Shown here piece by piece: positions 1 through 6,270 of a DNA stretch of 10,392 nt (its first letter is position 1; each line of letters begins with the position of its first letter). The notes beneath the pieces were generated by a model, which worked only from the letters and a program-made list of their open reading frames with translations, searched no databases and was not told the DNA's origin. The DNA lies in NCBI GenBank assembly GCA_913053815.1, contig CAJXGK010000044.1, positions 1-10,392 of the forward strand. The letters are read 5' to 3'. Source of the stretch: an uncultured Rhodanobacteraceae bacterium (GTDB lineage: Bacteria; Pseudomonadota; Gammaproteobacteria; Xanthomonadales; Rhodanobacteraceae). The translations under genes and the position numbers were made by a program.

Positions 1-120
1 CCGCCAGTAACTGCGGAAACTGGCATCATTGGATGCCGGGGCAAGCCCTAGTTCCGGCTCGTTCAGTTGCTTGCGTACCCAATCCAGGCGCAGGCGGGGG
101 CGATCAGAGGACGTGTCCAT
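1..120 (-). CDS. amgK: AmgK-type cell-wall sugar kinase, N-terminal fragment
   Basis: Only the first 40 codons lie in the window; the gene runs off the left edge. The reverse strand opens with ATG at 120 and stays open to base 1. Residues 10-19 read LRLDWVRKQL and residues 28-40 read PASNDASFRSYWR. This matches the start of the aminoglycoside-phosphotransferase-like AmgK family, where a PAS-x-DASFRRYxR segment forms the beginning of the kinase N-lobe. Family members phosphorylate the anomeric carbon of N-acetylmuramic acid and N-acetylglucosamine in the cytoplasm for peptidoglycan recycling, usually together with the uridylyltransferase MurU. Here the gene is divergent from ribH. A possible promoter is a -10-like TATGCT at 152-147 with a weak -35-like ATGCCA at 175-170. 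The identification rests on the N-terminus only, so another phosphotransferase of the same fold remains possible. Confidence 0.75.
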   Translation of the reverse strand, partial: MDTSSDRPRLRLDWVRKQLNEPELGLAPASNDASFRSYWR

Positions 121-176
121 AAGGCTCGCAAAGTAGCAAAGTCAAGAGCATACGGGGTCATGAAGGATCTGGCATC

Positions 177-237
177 CCGGGGTGAGACCAGAAGATGACT
201 GGAGACGTAACCCCGGAGCCCCTACACTTGGGCTTTT
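177..237 (+). promoter_or_regulatory. Structured leader of ribH with a terminator-like hairpin
   Basis: The 135 bases between amgK and ribH contain two successive foldable units on the ribH strand. The first is a perfect 7-bp stem, CCGGGGT (177-183) with ACCCCGG (210-216). It encloses a 4-bp stem, CCAG (188-191) with CTGG (199-202), and a purine-rich internal loop. The second is AGCCC (217-221) with GGGCT (230-234), a 5-bp stem with an 8-base loop that runs directly into a T-rich tract (234-237, then CT). The layout of a structured domain followed by a short terminator-like hairpin just before a biosynthetic gene suggests transcription attenuation. I do not recognise it as the FMN riboswitch or any other known class. 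No transcript start was identified, so this is inference from base pairing. Confidence 0.35.
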
Positions 238-241
238 CTGC

Positions 242-247
242 AGGTGA
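242..247 (+). promoter_or_regulatory. Ribosome binding site that decides the ribH start
   Basis: AGGTGA lies eight bases before the ATG at 256 and matches the anti-Shine-Dalgarno complement. The upstream in-frame candidates, GTG at 244 and ATG at 247, overlap this site, so they cannot use it and have no other purine-rich site. The ATG at 256 also gives a protein beginning MAVIQGDF, which lines up with known RibH N-termini. Confidence 0.75.
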
Positions 248-255
248 TGGTTGGC

Positions 256-717
256 ATGGCCGTGATTCAAGGCGATTTTTCCACCCCGACGGGCCGCTTC
301 GCGCTGGTGGCCACTCGCTTCAATGCGTTTATCGTTGAACAGCTGTTGCAGGGCGCGCGTGATGCGTTGCTGCGCCACGGTGTGGCTGAGGATGCCATAG
401 ACGTCATTTATGTGCCCGGGGCCTGGGAATTACCTCAGGCTACGGCACGCTTGCTGGCCGCTGATCAGTACGTGGCGATCATTGCGCTGGGTTGTGTGAT
501 TCGCGGGGCGACTCCCCATTTTGATTATGTAGCCGGTGAGGCCGCCAAGGGCTTGTCCAACCAGGCCCAGCTTAGTGGGGTACCGGTTGCTTTCGGAGTG
601 CTGACCACCGATACGATCGAGCAGGCTATCGAACGGGCCGGGTCCAAGGCGGGCAACAAGGGCACAGATGCCGCTATGGCCGCTTTGGAGATGGTTAACC
701 TTTACACCCGTCTATGA
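256..717 (+). CDS. ribH: 6,7-dimethyl-8-ribityllumazine synthase
   Basis: RibH condenses 5-amino-6-ribitylamino-uracil with 3,4-dihydroxy-2-butanone 4-phosphate to give lumazine, the penultimate step of riboflavin synthesis. It usually assembles as a pentamer or 60-mer in the cytoplasm. The 153-residue product has the usual family length and landmarks: RFN at 21-23, PGAWELP at 54-60, the strongly conserved [12 protein letters not shown] at 79-90 containing the catalytic histidine (His88), AFGVLTT at 112-118, and [11 protein letters not shown] at 126-136. The start at 256 is chosen because of the AGGTGA site before it; longer in-frame starts at 244 and 247 are possible. The stop overlaps the nusB start (ATGA), so the two are probably translationally coupled. 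ribBA, a common upstream neighbour in gammaproteobacteria, is not present; amgK lies there in the opposite direction. Confidence 0.97.
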   Translation: MAVIQGDFSTPTGRFALVATRFNAFIVEQLLQGARDALLRHGVAEDAIDVIYVPGAWELPQATARLLAADQYVAIIALGCVIRGATPHFDYVAGEAAKGLSNQAQLSGVPVAFGVLTTDTIEQAIERAGSKAGNKGTDAAMAALEMVNLYTRL

Positions 718-1184
718 GCAGTAGCCGTCACTATGCCCCGTCAGCCGGGGTGGATGCCGGGGCCCGTTCCCGGGCTCGGCGGCGTGCTGTTCAGGCTTTA
801 TATGCCTGGCAGGTGGCCGGTACTCCGATGGCTGAGATCATTGTTCAGTTTCGCCGGGAACAGGACATGGAGGTGGCTGATCTTGCCTACTTCGAGGATA
901 TTCTGCGTGGTGTTGAGCGGCTCAAGGAGGAGTTGGATGAACTGCTGGCGCCGTGCCTGGATCGCGGTATCGAGGATATTGATCCGGTAGAGCGCGCCAC
1001 CTTGCGGATGGCTACCTACGAGTTGCAATGCCGCTCCGACGTACCCTATCGGGTGGTCATCAACGAAGCGATCGAAGTGAGCAAGCGGTTTGGTGCGGAG
1101 CATGGGCACACCTACGTCAACGGAGTCCTTGACCGCTTAGCGACAGGCTTGCGTGGTTCCGAATACCTGTCCGAACGTCGCTGA
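714..1184 (+). CDS. nusB: Transcription antitermination factor NusB
   Basis: NusB binds boxA RNA with NusE (ribosomal protein S10) and takes part in antitermination of rRNA operons. The 156-residue protein carries the family landmarks: the N-terminal [13 protein letters not shown] helix at 21-33 after a short basic stretch, YFEDILRGV at 59-67, [15 protein letters not shown] at 90-104, and the C-terminal signature [19 protein letters not shown] at 109-127 followed by [10 protein letters not shown] at 134-143. It has a somewhat extended N-terminus ([16 protein letters not shown]). Its ATG overlaps the ribH stop by four bases and no strong ribosome binding site precedes it, which points to coupling with ribH. 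The ribH-nusB pairing is very common in proteobacteria. Confidence 0.96.
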   Translation: MSSSRHYAPSAGVDAGARSRARRRAVQALYAWQVAGTPMAEIIVQFRREQDMEVADLAYFEDILRGVERLKEELDELLAPCLDRGIEDIDPVERATLRMATYELQCRSDVPYRVVINEAIEVSKRFGAEHGHTYVNGVLDRLATGLRGSEYLSERR

Positions 1185-1195
1185 ATCCGACCATC

Positions 1196-2176
1196 ATGGC
1201 TGAGTTTGATCTGCTTGCACTGATCCGTGAACTGAGGGGGCATCAGCGTTCCGATGTGCTGCTTGGAATGGGTGACGATGCGGCGGTATTGCGGGTTGCG
1301 GAAGGTATGGACCTGGTCACCTGTGTTGACACGTTGGTGGCAGGCGTGCATTTTTTACCAGCTACCCCGGCATGGGATCTGGGTTGGAAGTCCTTGGCGG
1401 TCAATCTTTCGGATCTGGCCGCCATGGGTGCCTGCCCAAGCTGGGCGCAGCTGGCCCTAACGTTGCCGAACTCGGAACCAATCTTCGTCAGGGACTTTAT
1501 GCAGGGGTTCCTGGCGCTGGCGCAGCGCGAGGGAGTCACCTTGGTGGGGGGTGATACGACCTGTGGAGGTCTGGCCATCAGCGTTACCGCCTATGGCTTG
1601 ATTCCGCCGGGCCAGGCCTTGCGACGCGATGGCGCGCAGCCTGGTGATCATATATTGGTGTGCGGAGCACTTGGTGAGGCGGCAGGGGGACTGGCCTGTC
1701 TGCAGGCCGATGGGGGTTCTAAGGAATCGCCCGAGGTAAAACCACAGCAAAAGCGTTTGGTACAGCGTCTGCAGCGGCCCGAACCGATGCTGGCAGCCGG
1801 TCTGCTGTTGCGCGGTAGGGCTAGTGCCTGCATCGATGTTTCGGACGGCTTACTTAGCGATCTTGGGCATCTCTGCACGGCCGGTGATGTTGCTGCGGAA
1901 CTATGGCTGGATGCATTGCCTCGTTCTGAGGAGTTGTGCGCCTTGTTCAACGCTGAGGAGGTACTCGATCTGGTTCTTGCCGGAGGGGATGACTATGCCT
2001 TGTGCTGCACCGTACCCGAAGCCCTTCTGGTTGCGGTGCAGGATGATCTGGCGGGGCGGGAGATTGAGACCCAGGTGATCGGCCGGATGGTTGCGGGTCG
2101 AGGCATAAGTATCCTCGGCAGCGCCGGTCATACCTTCCAGCCTCGTCGGTGTGGTTATGAGCATTTCAAAACATGA
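1196..2176 (+). CDS. thiL: Thiamine-monophosphate kinase
   Basis: ThiL phosphorylates thiamine monophosphate with ATP to give the cofactor thiamine diphosphate. The 326-residue product belongs to the AIR synthase/PurM-like superfamily and has a normal length. Visible metal- and nucleotide-binding motifs are GMGDDA at 24-29, CVDTLVAGVHF at 43-53, WKSLAVNLSDLAAMGA at 64-79, VGGDTT at 117-122, CGALGEAAGGL at 156-166, CIDVSDGLLSDL at 212-223 and AGGDDYALCC at 262-271. The gene starts 11 bases after the nusB stop and its last four bases overlap the pgpA start. I see no clear ribosome binding site directly before the ATG at 1196. The protein start MAEFDLL nonetheless matches the family, in which a G/A-E-F-x-L-I segment opens the protein. 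Confidence 0.96.
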   Translation: MAEFDLLALIRELRGHQRSDVLLGMGDDAAVLRVAEGMDLVTCVDTLVAGVHFLPATPAWDLGWKSLAVNLSDLAAMGACPSWAQLALTLPNSEPIFVRDFMQGFLALAQREGVTLVGGDTTCGGLAISVTAYGLIPPGQALRRDGAQPGDHILVCGALGEAAGGLACLQADGGSKESPEVKPQQKRLVQRLQRPEPMLAAGLLLRGRASACIDVSDGLLSDLGHLCTAGDVAAELWLDALPRSEELCALFNAEEVLDLVLAGGDDYALCCTVPEALLVAVQDDLAGREIETQVIGRMVAGRGISILGSAGHTFQPRRCGYEHFKT

Positions 2177-2655
2177 GCGGCACGCTTACTTCAGCACAAC
2201 GAACCACACTACTAAGCCATGTTGATGGCTGGATCGCCCTCGGATTTGGCAGTGGTCTGGTTCCTGTGGCTCCCGGTACCTTCGGCTCACTGGCAGCTCT
2301 GCTACCCTGGCTGGCCTTGCGACAGTTGTTCTGGCCGGCCTATAGCCTTGCCGTGCTGGCCGCTTTTGTATTGGGTGCCTGGGCCTGCTCGCGCGCGGCC
2401 CGACGAGTCGGCCTGCATGATCCGGGGGCGATTGTCTGGGATGAGTTCGTTGGTTTATGGATCGCTCTGTGGCCGGTTCGGGGGGCTCCGTGGTGGATGG
2501 TCGTGGTTGCTTGGGTCTTGTTCCGAGGTTTCGATGTATTCAAGCCATGGCCCATACGCTGGGCGGATCGGAATATTTCTGGAGGCTTCGGCATCATGTT
2601 TGATGATGTGCTGGCTGGGGTTGCGGCCGCCATAGTCCTGTTGCTGATTAACTAG
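2173..2655 (+). CDS. pgpA: Phosphatidylglycerophosphatase A
   Basis: PgpA dephosphorylates phosphatidylglycerophosphate to phosphatidylglycerol at the inner membrane. The 160-residue protein has the usual length and pattern: GLVPVAPGTFGSLAALLPW at 28-46, HDPGAIVWDEFVG at 82-94, FRGFDVFKPWPI at 117-128 and GGFGIMFDDVLAGV at 137-150, with acidic residues in the conserved active-site positions. Hydrophobic membrane segments lie roughly at 38-72, 92-118 and 145-159. It is the last gene of the ribH-nusB-thiL-pgpA operon, with a 4-base ATGA overlap with thiL. thiL-pgpA is a conserved gammaproteobacterial pair with no shared pathway. Confidence 0.95.
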   Translation: MSGTLTSAQRTTLLSHVDGWIALGFGSGLVPVAPGTFGSLAALLPWLALRQLFWPAYSLAVLAAFVLGAWACSRAARRVGLHDPGAIVWDEFVGLWIALWPVRGAPWWMVVVAWVLFRGFDVFKPWPIRWADRNISGGFGIMFDDVLAGVAAAIVLLLIN

Positions 2656-2680
2656 CTTATCGAAGTCTGAGGTAATCAGC
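2643..2680 (+). terminator. Inverted repeat at the end of pgpA
   Basis: GCTGATTA (2643-2650) is perfectly complementary in inverted order to TAATCAGC (2673-2680). The left arm overlaps the last pgpA codons and stop. The 22-base loop is long and no T-run follows directly (the nearest is TTTTT at 2698-2702). It is at best a weak or Rho-assisted terminator, or a stabilising 3' stem. Confidence 0.25.
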
Positions 2681-2782
2681 CGATTGTGGTCATTGAATTT
2701 TTCTGGGTATCCACTTGCCCATGGTCGTGGTTTGTACTTTACGGAGGCGTTCGGGTCTGCGGGCGTTCGTCGACAGATCATT

Positions 2783-2950
2783 CTGGGAGCCTATCCAGCC
2801 TGATAAGAATCTACTACGGAGATTGGAAATCGGCCCATTCTTCTAACCTTTTTTGTTATATAGAACCATTATTCGCCTCAAAAGATCAAAAAATCGGCTG
2901 TAATTTTTCATCGGCCTCGCTACGACCCTCCAAGCCCGACAGGCTCCTAG
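2783..2950. mobile_element. MITE-like 168-bp inverted-repeat element, copy 1
   Basis: This 168-bp block aligns without any gap to 6791-6958. The right 78 bases (2873-2950) match at 70 of 78 positions; the left half is more diverged. The ends are inverted repeats: the left end reads CTGGGAGCCTATC and the right end, read inwards, CTAGGAGCCTGTC. The arms are imperfectly complementary well beyond the tips. The right half also contains its own small stem, GATCAAAAA with TTTTTCATC (one mismatch). There is no plausible gene inside. It fits a non-autonomous miniature element moved by a transposase elsewhere. The outermost CTGG/CTAG may be the target duplication. It sits between the convergent pgpA and ntrC genes. 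Confidence 0.75.
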
Positions 2951-2969
2951 ATACCGCTTCCCTTATTGA

Positions 2970-3037
2970 CGTCATCCCGGACATCGACCCGGGACCCAGG
3001 GGCCAATTATTGCGTCGCCTATTCATATCGGATGACG
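2970..3037. repeat. Inverted repeats in the pgpA-ntrC gap
   Basis: CGTCATCC (2970-2977) is perfectly complementary to GGATGACG (3030-3037). Inside lies a hairpin of TCCCGG (2975-2980) and CCGGGA (2989-2994) with an 8-base loop that partly competes with the outer stem. The 8-bp palindrome TGACGTCA occurs at 2967-2974. No T-tract follows on either strand, so a simple intrinsic terminator is not supported. Otherwise I see no gene in 2656-3063 besides the element at 2783-2950. Confidence 0.3.
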
Positions 3038-3063
3038 CTCACACTGCATCCAGGCTACGCTTG

Positions 3064-4461
3064 CTAGCGGGTCTTACGGCGGCGTGAACTGCCCAGCTTG
3101 CGGGTAATCGTGTTGCGCCCGACCCCAAGCTTTTCGGCGGCCTGCTGCCGGTGCCCATTGCAAGTCTCCAGCGCTGCGGTAAACAGCACCCGGTCAAAGT
3201 GCTCTCGGGCTATGCCATACAGGTCACTCTGCCCGTTTGCTAAGGCCTGCTCCGTCCAGGTACGCAGTGACTCCAGCCAAGCGGCCTGCTCGGGATTATC
3301 TGCCGCTCCTGGAGCCGACCCCGGTTGTAGATCAGACGGCTGGATGACCACCCCGGGGGTCATCACGGCTAGCCGCTGGCAAAGGTTCTCGATTTGCCGG
3401 ACGTTACCGGGAAAGTCCATGGTTTCAAGTCGACGCAGTGTGGCTCCACTGAAGCGTTTGGCCGGTAGTTTCAGGGTTTGTGCCGCCACGGCCAGAAAAT
3501 GTATGGCTAACAGAGGGATATCTTCGCGCCGCATGGACAACGACGGCAGGGCGATACGCACTACATCCAGCCGGTGCAGTAAATCGGCACGAAATCCACC
3601 GGAAGCCACTTGCGCATCGAGATCCTGATGGGTCGCGGTGATCAGGCGCACATCGGCCCGCAACAGTTCCCGGCCACCGACCCGGTAATACTCGCCACCG
3701 GCCAGAACCCGTAACAGGCGGGTCTGCAGGGCTGCGGGCATGTCACCGATTTCATCCAGGAACAGGGTGCCACCGGCAGCCTGCTCAAAGCGGCCCGGTA
3801 CGCGTCGTTGCGCGCCGGTGAAGGCCCCGGCCTCATGGCCAAACAATTCGCTTTCCAGCAGCTCGGCCGGGATCGCCGCGGTATTCAAGGCCACAAAGGG
3901 CTGCGCATTGCGAGGACTCTCCTGGTGCAAGGCGCGGGCAACCAGTTCTTTGCCGGTGCCGGTGGCTCCGACAATAAGCACATTGAGGTCGCTGCCGGCT
4001 ACCCGGCCGATCAGTCGAAACACTTCACGCATAGCCGGACTTTCGCCGAGTAGCGGATGGCGGGCGGGTTCTGCCGCCGGCACCTCGGTAGCCCGGCCGA
4101 GCAGCACTCGCCGCAGTGCTTCGACGGCTTGGTCGAGGTCAAATGGCTTGGCCAGGTATTCCACCGCCCCGGCTCGATAGGCGGCGGCGGTAGCGGCGAC
4201 GTCGGTAAAAGCGCTGATCACCAGAACCGGGGCCAGACAATCGCGTTCGCGCAGGGCAGTAATTAAGTTTAGACCATCAGTCTGGCCCAGCCGCCGGTCG
4301 CAAAACAGTGCCGCCGGGCAGGATTGTTGTAGGGCGGCCAGTACCTCGTCGGCGCTGGCAAACGCCCGCACCGTGTAGTGGGCGTCGCGCAGGGCTTCGC
4401 CTAATACGCGACGTAGACTGCGATCATCCTCGGCGATCCATACAATATCCGAATCAGCCAT
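3064..4461 (-). CDS. ntrC: Nitrogen response regulator NtrC (sigma-54 activator)
   Basis: When phosphorylated by NtrB, NtrC forms oligomers that use ATP to open sigma-54 RNA polymerase promoters of nitrogen-assimilation genes. The 465-residue protein has all three domains. The receiver (about 5-120) has acidic pocket D12/D13, phospho-acceptor D55, S83 and K105. The AAA+ domain (about 136-370) has Walker A GATGTGKE at 165-172, the sigma-54-contacting GAFTGA loop at 212-217, Walker B GTLFLDEIGD at 231-240, an FRADLLHRL arginine-finger region at 290-298, and PGNVRQIENL at 351-360. The C-terminal Fis-type helix-turn-helix is NGHRQQAAEKLGVGRNTITRKL at 435-456. A strong ribosome site (AAGGAGAA, 4474-4467) precedes the ATG, which shares one base with the ntrB stop. 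Slightly odd are GAT instead of the usual GES at the start of Walker A, and a receiver loop D-R-R-L-G lacking the common proline. Confidence 0.96.
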   Translation of the reverse strand: MADSDIVWIAEDDRSLRRVLGEALRDAHYTVRAFASADEVLAALQQSCPAALFCDRRLGQTDGLNLITALRERDCLAPVLVISAFTDVAATAAAYRAGAVEYLAKPFDLDQAVEALRRVLLGRATEVPAAEPARHPLLGESPAMREVFRLIGRVAGSDLNVLIVGATGTGKELVARALHQESPRNAQPFVALNTAAIPAELLESELFGHEAGAFTGAQRRVPGRFEQAAGGTLFLDEIGDMPAALQTRLLRVLAGGEYYRVGGRELLRADVRLITATHQDLDAQVASGGFRADLLHRLDVVRIALPSLSMRREDIPLLAIHFLAVAAQTLKLPAKRFSGATLRRLETMDFPGNVRQIENLCQRLAVMTPGVVIQPSDLQPGSAPGAADNPEQAAWLESLRTWTEQALANGQSDLYGIAREHFDRVLFTAALETCNGHRQQAAEKLGVGRNTITRKLGSSRRRKTR

Positions 4462-5450
4462 CAGGCTTCTCCTTGGGGTAAACGCAACACAAAACGAGTG
4501 ACTCCCTGCTCAGGTGCATAAAGCAGTTCACCACCGTGTTCCTCAGCAATCGCGCGTGACAGGGCCAGACCGAGCCCACTGCCCTGCCGACCCGACACCC
4601 ATGGTTCAAACAAATGGGCGCGTAGTGCTACCGCAACCCCCGGGCCATCATCCAGGACTTCGATCCGCAAGGCCCGCCGCCCTCCGGGAAGTCGGGTACC
4701 AATCTCGACGCGGCTGCGTAAGTGCACCCGCTGTGCTCCCGCCTGCAAGGCATTCTGCAACAGATTGAGCACGATCTGCTCAATCTGTTGGGGGTTACCA
4801 AAGGCTGGGGGTAACGCCGGATCGTAATCGCGCTCCACCACCCGTCGTGGCGCCGTTTCTTGTTCGATCAGGGTCGCCGCCCGCTCCAGGACTGCATGGA
4901 CATTGAAGGAATCGGGCGGGGCGGCATCCCCGGGTTGCAGCAGGCGGCTGGCCAGACTTTCCAGACGATCTGCCTCCTCACGAATCAGTACTGCGAGTTC
5001 GCAAAGTGCCGGCTCACGCAGGCGCCGTTCTAGCAATTGCGCGGCGCCACGCAGCCCGGACAGCGGATTACGCAGTTCGTGGGCAAGCCCCCGCAAACCC
5101 AGGGCGAGACCCCCTCCAGAAGCTACCGGCTCATGCACTTCCATCAGCAGACCGCCCGCCGCATGCGGCGTCAGCTCGACCACCGCCATGCGTAGGCAGG
5201 TTGGGTTACCAAGCAGTACGTCGTGCAGGCGACTGGCCCTGGCCTCATCAATACACCGGTTTGCGTGCTTGAGCAGGTCGGGCGCCTGCGGCGCTAGATC
5301 ACTCAAATGCTGGCCACACAAGCGTGCCGGCCCTTGCTCAAGCCAGTCAGCTAAAGCTGGGTTGACCCACCGTACGCGCAGATCGGCAGCGCATACCGCA
5401 AGGCCGGTCGCCATCTCTTCACACAGGGACAAAGCATCCACTTTCTGCAT
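4461..5450 (-). CDS. ntrB: Nitrogen sensor histidine kinase NtrB
   Basis: NtrB is a cytoplasmic kinase/phosphatase that, under PII control, phosphorylates NtrC in nitrogen limitation. The 329-residue protein has no membrane segment. A PAS-like sensor covers about 10-110 (LRVRWVNPALADWL at 24-37). The H-box LRGLAHELRNPLSGLRGAAQLL (119-140) carries the phosphorylated His124. The ATPase domain has its N-box around 222-236 (IEQIVLNLLQNALQA), G1 DDGPG at 267-271, FEPW at 281-284 and GSGLGLAL at 290-297. The start at 5450 is effectively forced upstream: an in-frame TAA lies 9 to 12 bases before it. There is no Shine-Dalgarno sequence before the ATG; an NtrC-like box occupies that position. Its stop overlaps ntrC by one base (TGATG). 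glnA, often adjacent in gammaproteobacteria, is not next to it. Confidence 0.95.
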   Translation of the reverse strand: MQKVDALSLCEEMATGLAVCAADLRVRWVNPALADWLEQGPARLCGQHLSDLAPQAPDLLKHANRCIDEARASRLHDVLLGNPTCLRMAVVELTPHAAGGLLMEVHEPVASGGGLALGLRGLAHELRNPLSGLRGAAQLLERRLREPALCELAVLIREEADRLESLASRLLQPGDAAPPDSFNVHAVLERAATLIEQETAPRRVVERDYDPALPPAFGNPQQIEQIVLNLLQNALQAGAQRVHLRSRVEIGTRLPGGRRALRIEVLDDGPGVAVALRAHLFEPWVSGRQGSGLGLALSRAIAEEHGGELLYAPEQGVTRFVLRLPQGEA

Positions 5451-5467
5451 TGCACAATCTTAGTGCA
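5451..5467 (-). promoter_or_regulatory. NtrC-type binding site at the ntrB start codon
   Basis: Read on the gene strand, the 17 bases are TGCACTAAGATTGTGCA, with perfect TGCAC/GTGCA half-sites separated by 7 bases. This fits the enterobacterial NtrC consensus of TGCAC and GTGCA arms in a 17-bp dyad. It ends on the base immediately before the ntrB ATG. The box also contains TAAGAT, a 4-of-6 match to a -10 hexamer placed so that transcription would begin at or near the A of the ATG. A good -35 is not visible (AGCGGT at 17-base spacing). NtrC bound here would block both the promoter and the start, suggesting autorepression and possibly a leaderless message. Confidence 0.65.
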
Positions 5468-5527
5468 AGATCAGGTAACACCGCTCTCCATGACGGACCA
5501 AGTGCTTAGCCGCACTCAAAAGCAGTC

Positions 5528-5553
5528 CCGAACAGTAGGGTTGAAAAGTTCGG
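5528..5553 (-). terminator. Hairpin between the deacylase gene and ntrB
   Basis: On the minus strand CCGAAC (5553-5548) pairs perfectly with GTTCGG (5533-5528) around a 14-base loop. A TTTT stretch follows only after six further bases (GACTGC). It could end transcription of the upstream deacylase gene, but the stem is short and the T-tract displaced, so it may instead be a regulatory dyad. Confidence 0.3.
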
Positions 5554-5594
5554 CACATTCATTCACCAGCCTCCCTACACAGCTTGCGGTGCTC

Positions 5595-6134
5595 TCAAAA
5601 TCGTAGTCCCCCCAGCAGCATGGTTTCACCCAGGTTAGGTTGGTGCAGCTTGGCATTGGAAATATGTCGCAGCATCAGCACATAACGCGGGCTCTGCCAG
5701 CCCAGACTGGAGACAAATTCATACGGGCTGGATAATGCATCAGTACGATACTTGGTGAGGCCCACTCCAAAACTGACGAACGCTTGCCGCCACCAACCGC
5801 TCAGACGCGCGCCGCCATAGACGATCAAGGAAGCATGATCCAGGTTCTCCTGGTGGGTCGATCGAGCCTTGAACTCGCCCAGCCCAGCCGTAGGCGCCCA
5901 GCGCCAAGTTTCACTTCCGTCAAGTGGCCGCCAACTGCCCACGGACGCTATGAACACCGTATCCGTCCAGCGCTGTTGGGTTGTTACACTACGACCGGCC
6001 AGTATTTCGATATTGGCTGCACGACTCGACGGCGTCCAGACGAGAGCAGAAATCGCTATCAGTCCAATCGCCGTTAAGATGCGCAGAGGATACTTATAGC
6101 TATAAAAAGGGAGGAGAAGCTCGGATTCATACAT
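5595..6134 (-). CDS. pagL: PagL-like lipid A 3-O-deacylase (outer membrane)
   Basis: The 179-residue protein has the layout of PagL: a basic N-region, a hydrophobic signal core at about 19-33 and a likely signal-peptidase site after TPSSRA (about 39), then a small beta-barrel ending in an aromatic residue (LLGGLRF, Phe179), as outer-membrane barrels do. The C-terminal RHISNAKLHQPNLGE holds the PagL catalytic signature: His157, Ser159 and Glu170. PagL enzymes remove the 3-hydroxyacyl chain from lipid A in the outer leaflet, altering envelope stability and immune recognition. The Ser-Glu spacing is 11 residues here against 12 in the Pseudomonas aeruginosa enzyme as I remember it. The ATG at 6134 is the only in-frame ATG before the signal core, leaving an unusually long 18-residue N-region with no clear ribosome site. 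It is divergent from a MarR-type regulator. Confidence 0.8.
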   Translation of the reverse strand: MYESELLLPFYSYKYPLRILTAIGLIAISALVWTPSSRAANIEILAGRSVTTQQRWTDTVFIASVGSWRPLDGSETWRWAPTAGLGEFKARSTHQENLDHASLIVYGGARLSGWWRQAFVSFGVGLTKYRTDALSSPYEFVSSLGWQSPRYVLMLRHISNAKLHQPNLGETMLLGGLRF

Positions 6135-6241
6135 GATGATTTAAACTTATCTAAAAAGACACTGTTGCCTATGCAATGATAGGCTCAGTAGCTATGTATA
6201 GTCGAGGTATCTAATTTTTATTACATGGAATGGTACTTTAC

Positions 6242-6253
6242 TTGCTTAAGCAA
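6242..6253. promoter_or_regulatory. Palindromic operator before the MarR-family gene
   Basis: TTGCTTAAGCAA is a perfect 12-bp palindrome 17 bases before the regulator ATG at 6271. Dyads of this size and type next to MarR-family genes are commonly their own operators. It lies within the 17-base spacer between a -35-like TTTACT (4 of 6) and a weak -10-like TACTTT (3 of 6) at 6260-6265, which would fit repression. An alternative -10, TATAGT (5 of 6), is at 6197-6202 without a convincing -35. The 136-bp gap is shared with the divergent deacylase gene and also contains CCTAT/ATAGG arms near 6170-6185. Confidence 0.55.
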
Positions 6254-6270
6254 AATGTTTACTTTGGAAA

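Noticed and set aside
177..216. Kink-turn in the ribH leader
   Set aside because: The purine-rich internal loop suggested it, but the tandem G-A pairs and 3-base bulge cannot be placed in the correct register.
160..240. FMN riboswitch before ribH
   Set aside because: Isolated words such as AGGATCT and GGTGAGA recall the class, but the conserved six-helix core is absent and the space is too short.
2686..3087. Plus-strand open frame of 133 codons after pgpA
   Set aside because: It runs through the whole 168-bp repeated element and into the end of ntrC on the opposite strand. It has no recognisable domain, and the matching frame is not kept as a gene in the second copy.
5552..5568. Sigma-54 promoter upstream of ntrB
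   Set aside because: The minus strand has a GG-GC pair, but with 11 intervening bases instead of the required 10, and the flanking consensus is poor.
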